A DNA stretch of 64,000 nt, taken from the NCBI RefSeq assembly GCF_051860505.1, contig NZ_JBHYDX010000006.1:62001-126000 (forward strand), read 5' to 3'. This DNA comes from Pannonibacter sp051860505 (lineage in GTDB: Bacteria; Pseudomonadota; Alphaproteobacteria; Rhizobiales; Stappiaceae). Below are positions 62,862 through 64,000 of the stretch, in pieces. Each line of letters begins with the position of its first letter. Position 1 is the stretch's first letter. The notes under the pieces are model-generated. The model made no database searches and had not been told where the DNA came from. It worked only from the letters and a program-made list of their open reading frames with translations. Position numbers and translations under genes: made by a program.

Positions 62862-63890
62862 ATGTCCAGTTTGCTCACCCTGACGCCGGAAGGGCTGTAT
62901 TGCCCGGCAGCCGGCCTGCATATTGATCCGGTCCGCCCTGTGGCGCGCGCGGTCATCACCCATGCCCATTCCGACCACGCCCGGCCCGGCCATGGTGCCG
63001 TGCTTGCGACGCGGCAGACGCTGGACATTATGGGTTTACGCCTTGGCGAGGGCTTTGCGGGAACCCGGCAGGCCCTCGCCTATGGCGAAGCTGTCAACGT
63101 CAATGGTGTTCAACTGCAACTCGTTCCCGCTGGCCACGTTCTGGGGTCCGCACAGGTAGTGCTGGAGGCCGCTGGCGAACGGGCGGTGGTCTCGGGCGAC
63201 TACAAGCGTCAGGCCGATCCGACCTGCGCTCCCTTTGAACTGGTGTCTTGCGACACATTCGTCACCGAGGCGACCTTTGGCCTGCCAGTGTTCCGCCATC
63301 CGCCGATCGCGGGCGAAATCGCCCGGCTCCTGGCCTCCCTGAGCCTGTTTCCAGGACGTACGCATCTCGTTGGGGCCTATTCGCTTGGCAAGGCGCAGCG
63401 GCTTCTGGCTGAACTGAGGGCTGCCGGCTATGAGCGGCCGGTCTACCTGCATGGAGCGATGGAAAAGGTGACGGCCTACTATATTGCCGAGGGCATCGCT
63501 TTAGGTTCGGTCGAACCCGTGGGAACGCGTGGCAAGGAACTGGCGGGTGAAATCGTATTGTGCCCTCCCGGAGATCTTGCCGGCCGCTGGGTCCGGCGTT
63601 TCGCCGATCCTGTGACAGCTGTTGCCTCCGGCTGGATGCGGGTGCGGGCCCGTGCGCGCCAGCGTGGCGCCCAGTTGCCGCTGATTGTCTCCGATCACGT
63701 CGACTGGCCTGACCTGTGCCGGACTGTGGAGGAAACCGGGGCAGGCCAGATCTGGGTGACCCACGGGGCTGAGGACGCCCTTTGTCACTGGTGCAAAACC
63801 GTTGGACGGGAAGCGCGACCTCTCAATATGATCGGCTATGGGGAGGAAGAGGCTGATTCTTCTCCGGTACCGGCATTGCTGCCCGCGTGA
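62862..63890 (+). CDS. Ligase-associated MBL-fold DNA exonuclease
   Basis: A 342-residue metallo-beta-lactamase/beta-CASP-type nuclease of the Exo/SNM1-like group. The metal site begins HAHSDHARPGHGAVLAT. Further ligands are in VPAGHVLGSAQVVLEA and VVSGDYKRQADPT. The family partners the Lhr helicase, PdeM and an ATP-dependent DNA ligase. The ATG at 62862 opens MSSLLTLTPEGLYCPAAG, the typical start. The ligase gene would be expected just past the window edge. Confidence 0.93.
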   Translation: MSSLLTLTPEGLYCPAAGLHIDPVRPVARAVITHAHSDHARPGHGAVLATRQTLDIMGLRLGEGFAGTRQALAYGEAVNVNGVQLQLVPAGHVLGSAQVVLEAAGERAVVSGDYKRQADPTCAPFELVSCDTFVTEATFGLPVFRHPPIAGEIARLLASLSLFPGRTHLVGAYSLGKAQRLLAELRAAGYERPVYLHGAMEKVTAYYIAEGIALGSVEPVGTRGKELAGEIVLCPPGDLAGRWVRRFADPVTAVASGWMRVRARARQRGAQLPLIVSDHVDWPDLCRTVEETGAGQIWVTHGAEDALCHWCKTVGREARPLNMIGYGEEEADSSPVPALLPA

Positions 63891-64000
63891 GAGGCGGGCC
63901 TGACCGGCTCCGGACCTGTCCATCCCCTGGCCTTGCCGGCCCTTGCCCGCCTGTCCGGCGAGCCAGTCCAGGCCAAGACCTAGCACCGGACCAGAGCCCA
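63891..64000. other. Last 110 bases, no gene start seen
   Basis: After the MBL exonuclease stop. No start codon with a ribosome-binding site leads out of the window. The family context predicts a ligase gene (cisplatin-response type) just beyond the edge, but nothing here proves it. Confidence 0.4.

Noticed and set aside
1..64000. CRISPR arrays, insertion sequences, prophage genes or rRNA
   Set aside because: Looked for repeated spacers, transposase or integrase motifs and rRNA signatures; none found in the window.

Overview
The window is about 63 percent G+C, densely coded and free of insertion sequences, prophage or CRISPR arrays. It reads as ordinary chromosome of an alphaproteobacterium, most likely in or near the Rhizobiales/Hyphomicrobiales (Parvibaculum-like groups would also fit). 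The evidence is a GcrA cell-cycle regulator, a PodJ-type polar organiser, class I lysyl-tRNA synthetase, the phoR-pst-phoU-phoB order, the apaG/metZ/dcd neighbourhood with a SAM-II riboswitch, and the ligase-associated Lhr/PdeM/MBL repair cluster. No species can be named from the sequence alone.

Layout. 1-7.2 kb: a J-domain chaperone (cut by the window edge), a surface lipoprotein, pdxH, a CorA-type transporter preceded by a 41-residue ORF, a HAD phosphatase, a DUF1499 membrane protein, an MBL hydrolase and an SRPBCC protein. 7.3-16.3 kb: a complete phosphate regulon, phoR-pstS1-pstS2-pstC-pstA-pstB-phoU-phoB, with Pho-box-like repeats before each pstS and a hairpin between pstS2 and pstC. 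16.4-20.5 kb: gcrA, then argD-argF-hslO. 20.7-25.6 kb: an RND efflux pair. 25.6-32.6 kb: an alpha/beta hydrolase, then a group consisting of a periplasmic binding protein, a membrane GT2 glycosyltransferase with a GspE-N-like front domain, and a 1103-residue protein ending in a DUF4114 domain.

32.7-41.8 kb: tRNA-Gly(CCC), a single-domain voltage-gated sodium channel of the BacNav type, pyrD, a DUF952 protein, an S24-like regulator that seems to lack its catalytic dyad, a degenerate nuclease-fold protein, lysK, a TerB-like protein, apaG, a CDP-alcohol phosphatidyltransferase and metZ. The metZ leader has a sigma70 promoter, a SAM-II aptamer and an intrinsic terminator in one 130-base stretch. 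42.0-45.6 kb: dcd, a histone-deacetylase-like amidohydrolase, DUF6460 and an AraC regulator, then a 770-base A+T-richer gap with an orphan terminator. 46.3-53.0 kb: a beta-oxidation operon (acyl-CoA dehydrogenase, GST, thiolase, FadJ) with a MerR regulator upstream and a perfect palindrome in the operon promoter. 53.4-59.5 kb: a 1425-residue PodJ-like protein, then a TauE exporter coupled to a TIGR02186 protein. 59.5-64 kb: PdeM, Lhr-type helicase and MBL exonuclease.

Most of the content is recognisable housekeeping and accessory metabolism. The parts least explained by known families are the glycosyltransferase/DUF4114 group, the dyad-less S24 regulator with its inverted repeat, the RND permease with two additional hydrophobic segments, and the 45.6-46.3 kb gap. 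Start codons were often moved inward from the longest reading frame where a better ribosome-binding site, signal peptide or regulatory element argued for it.
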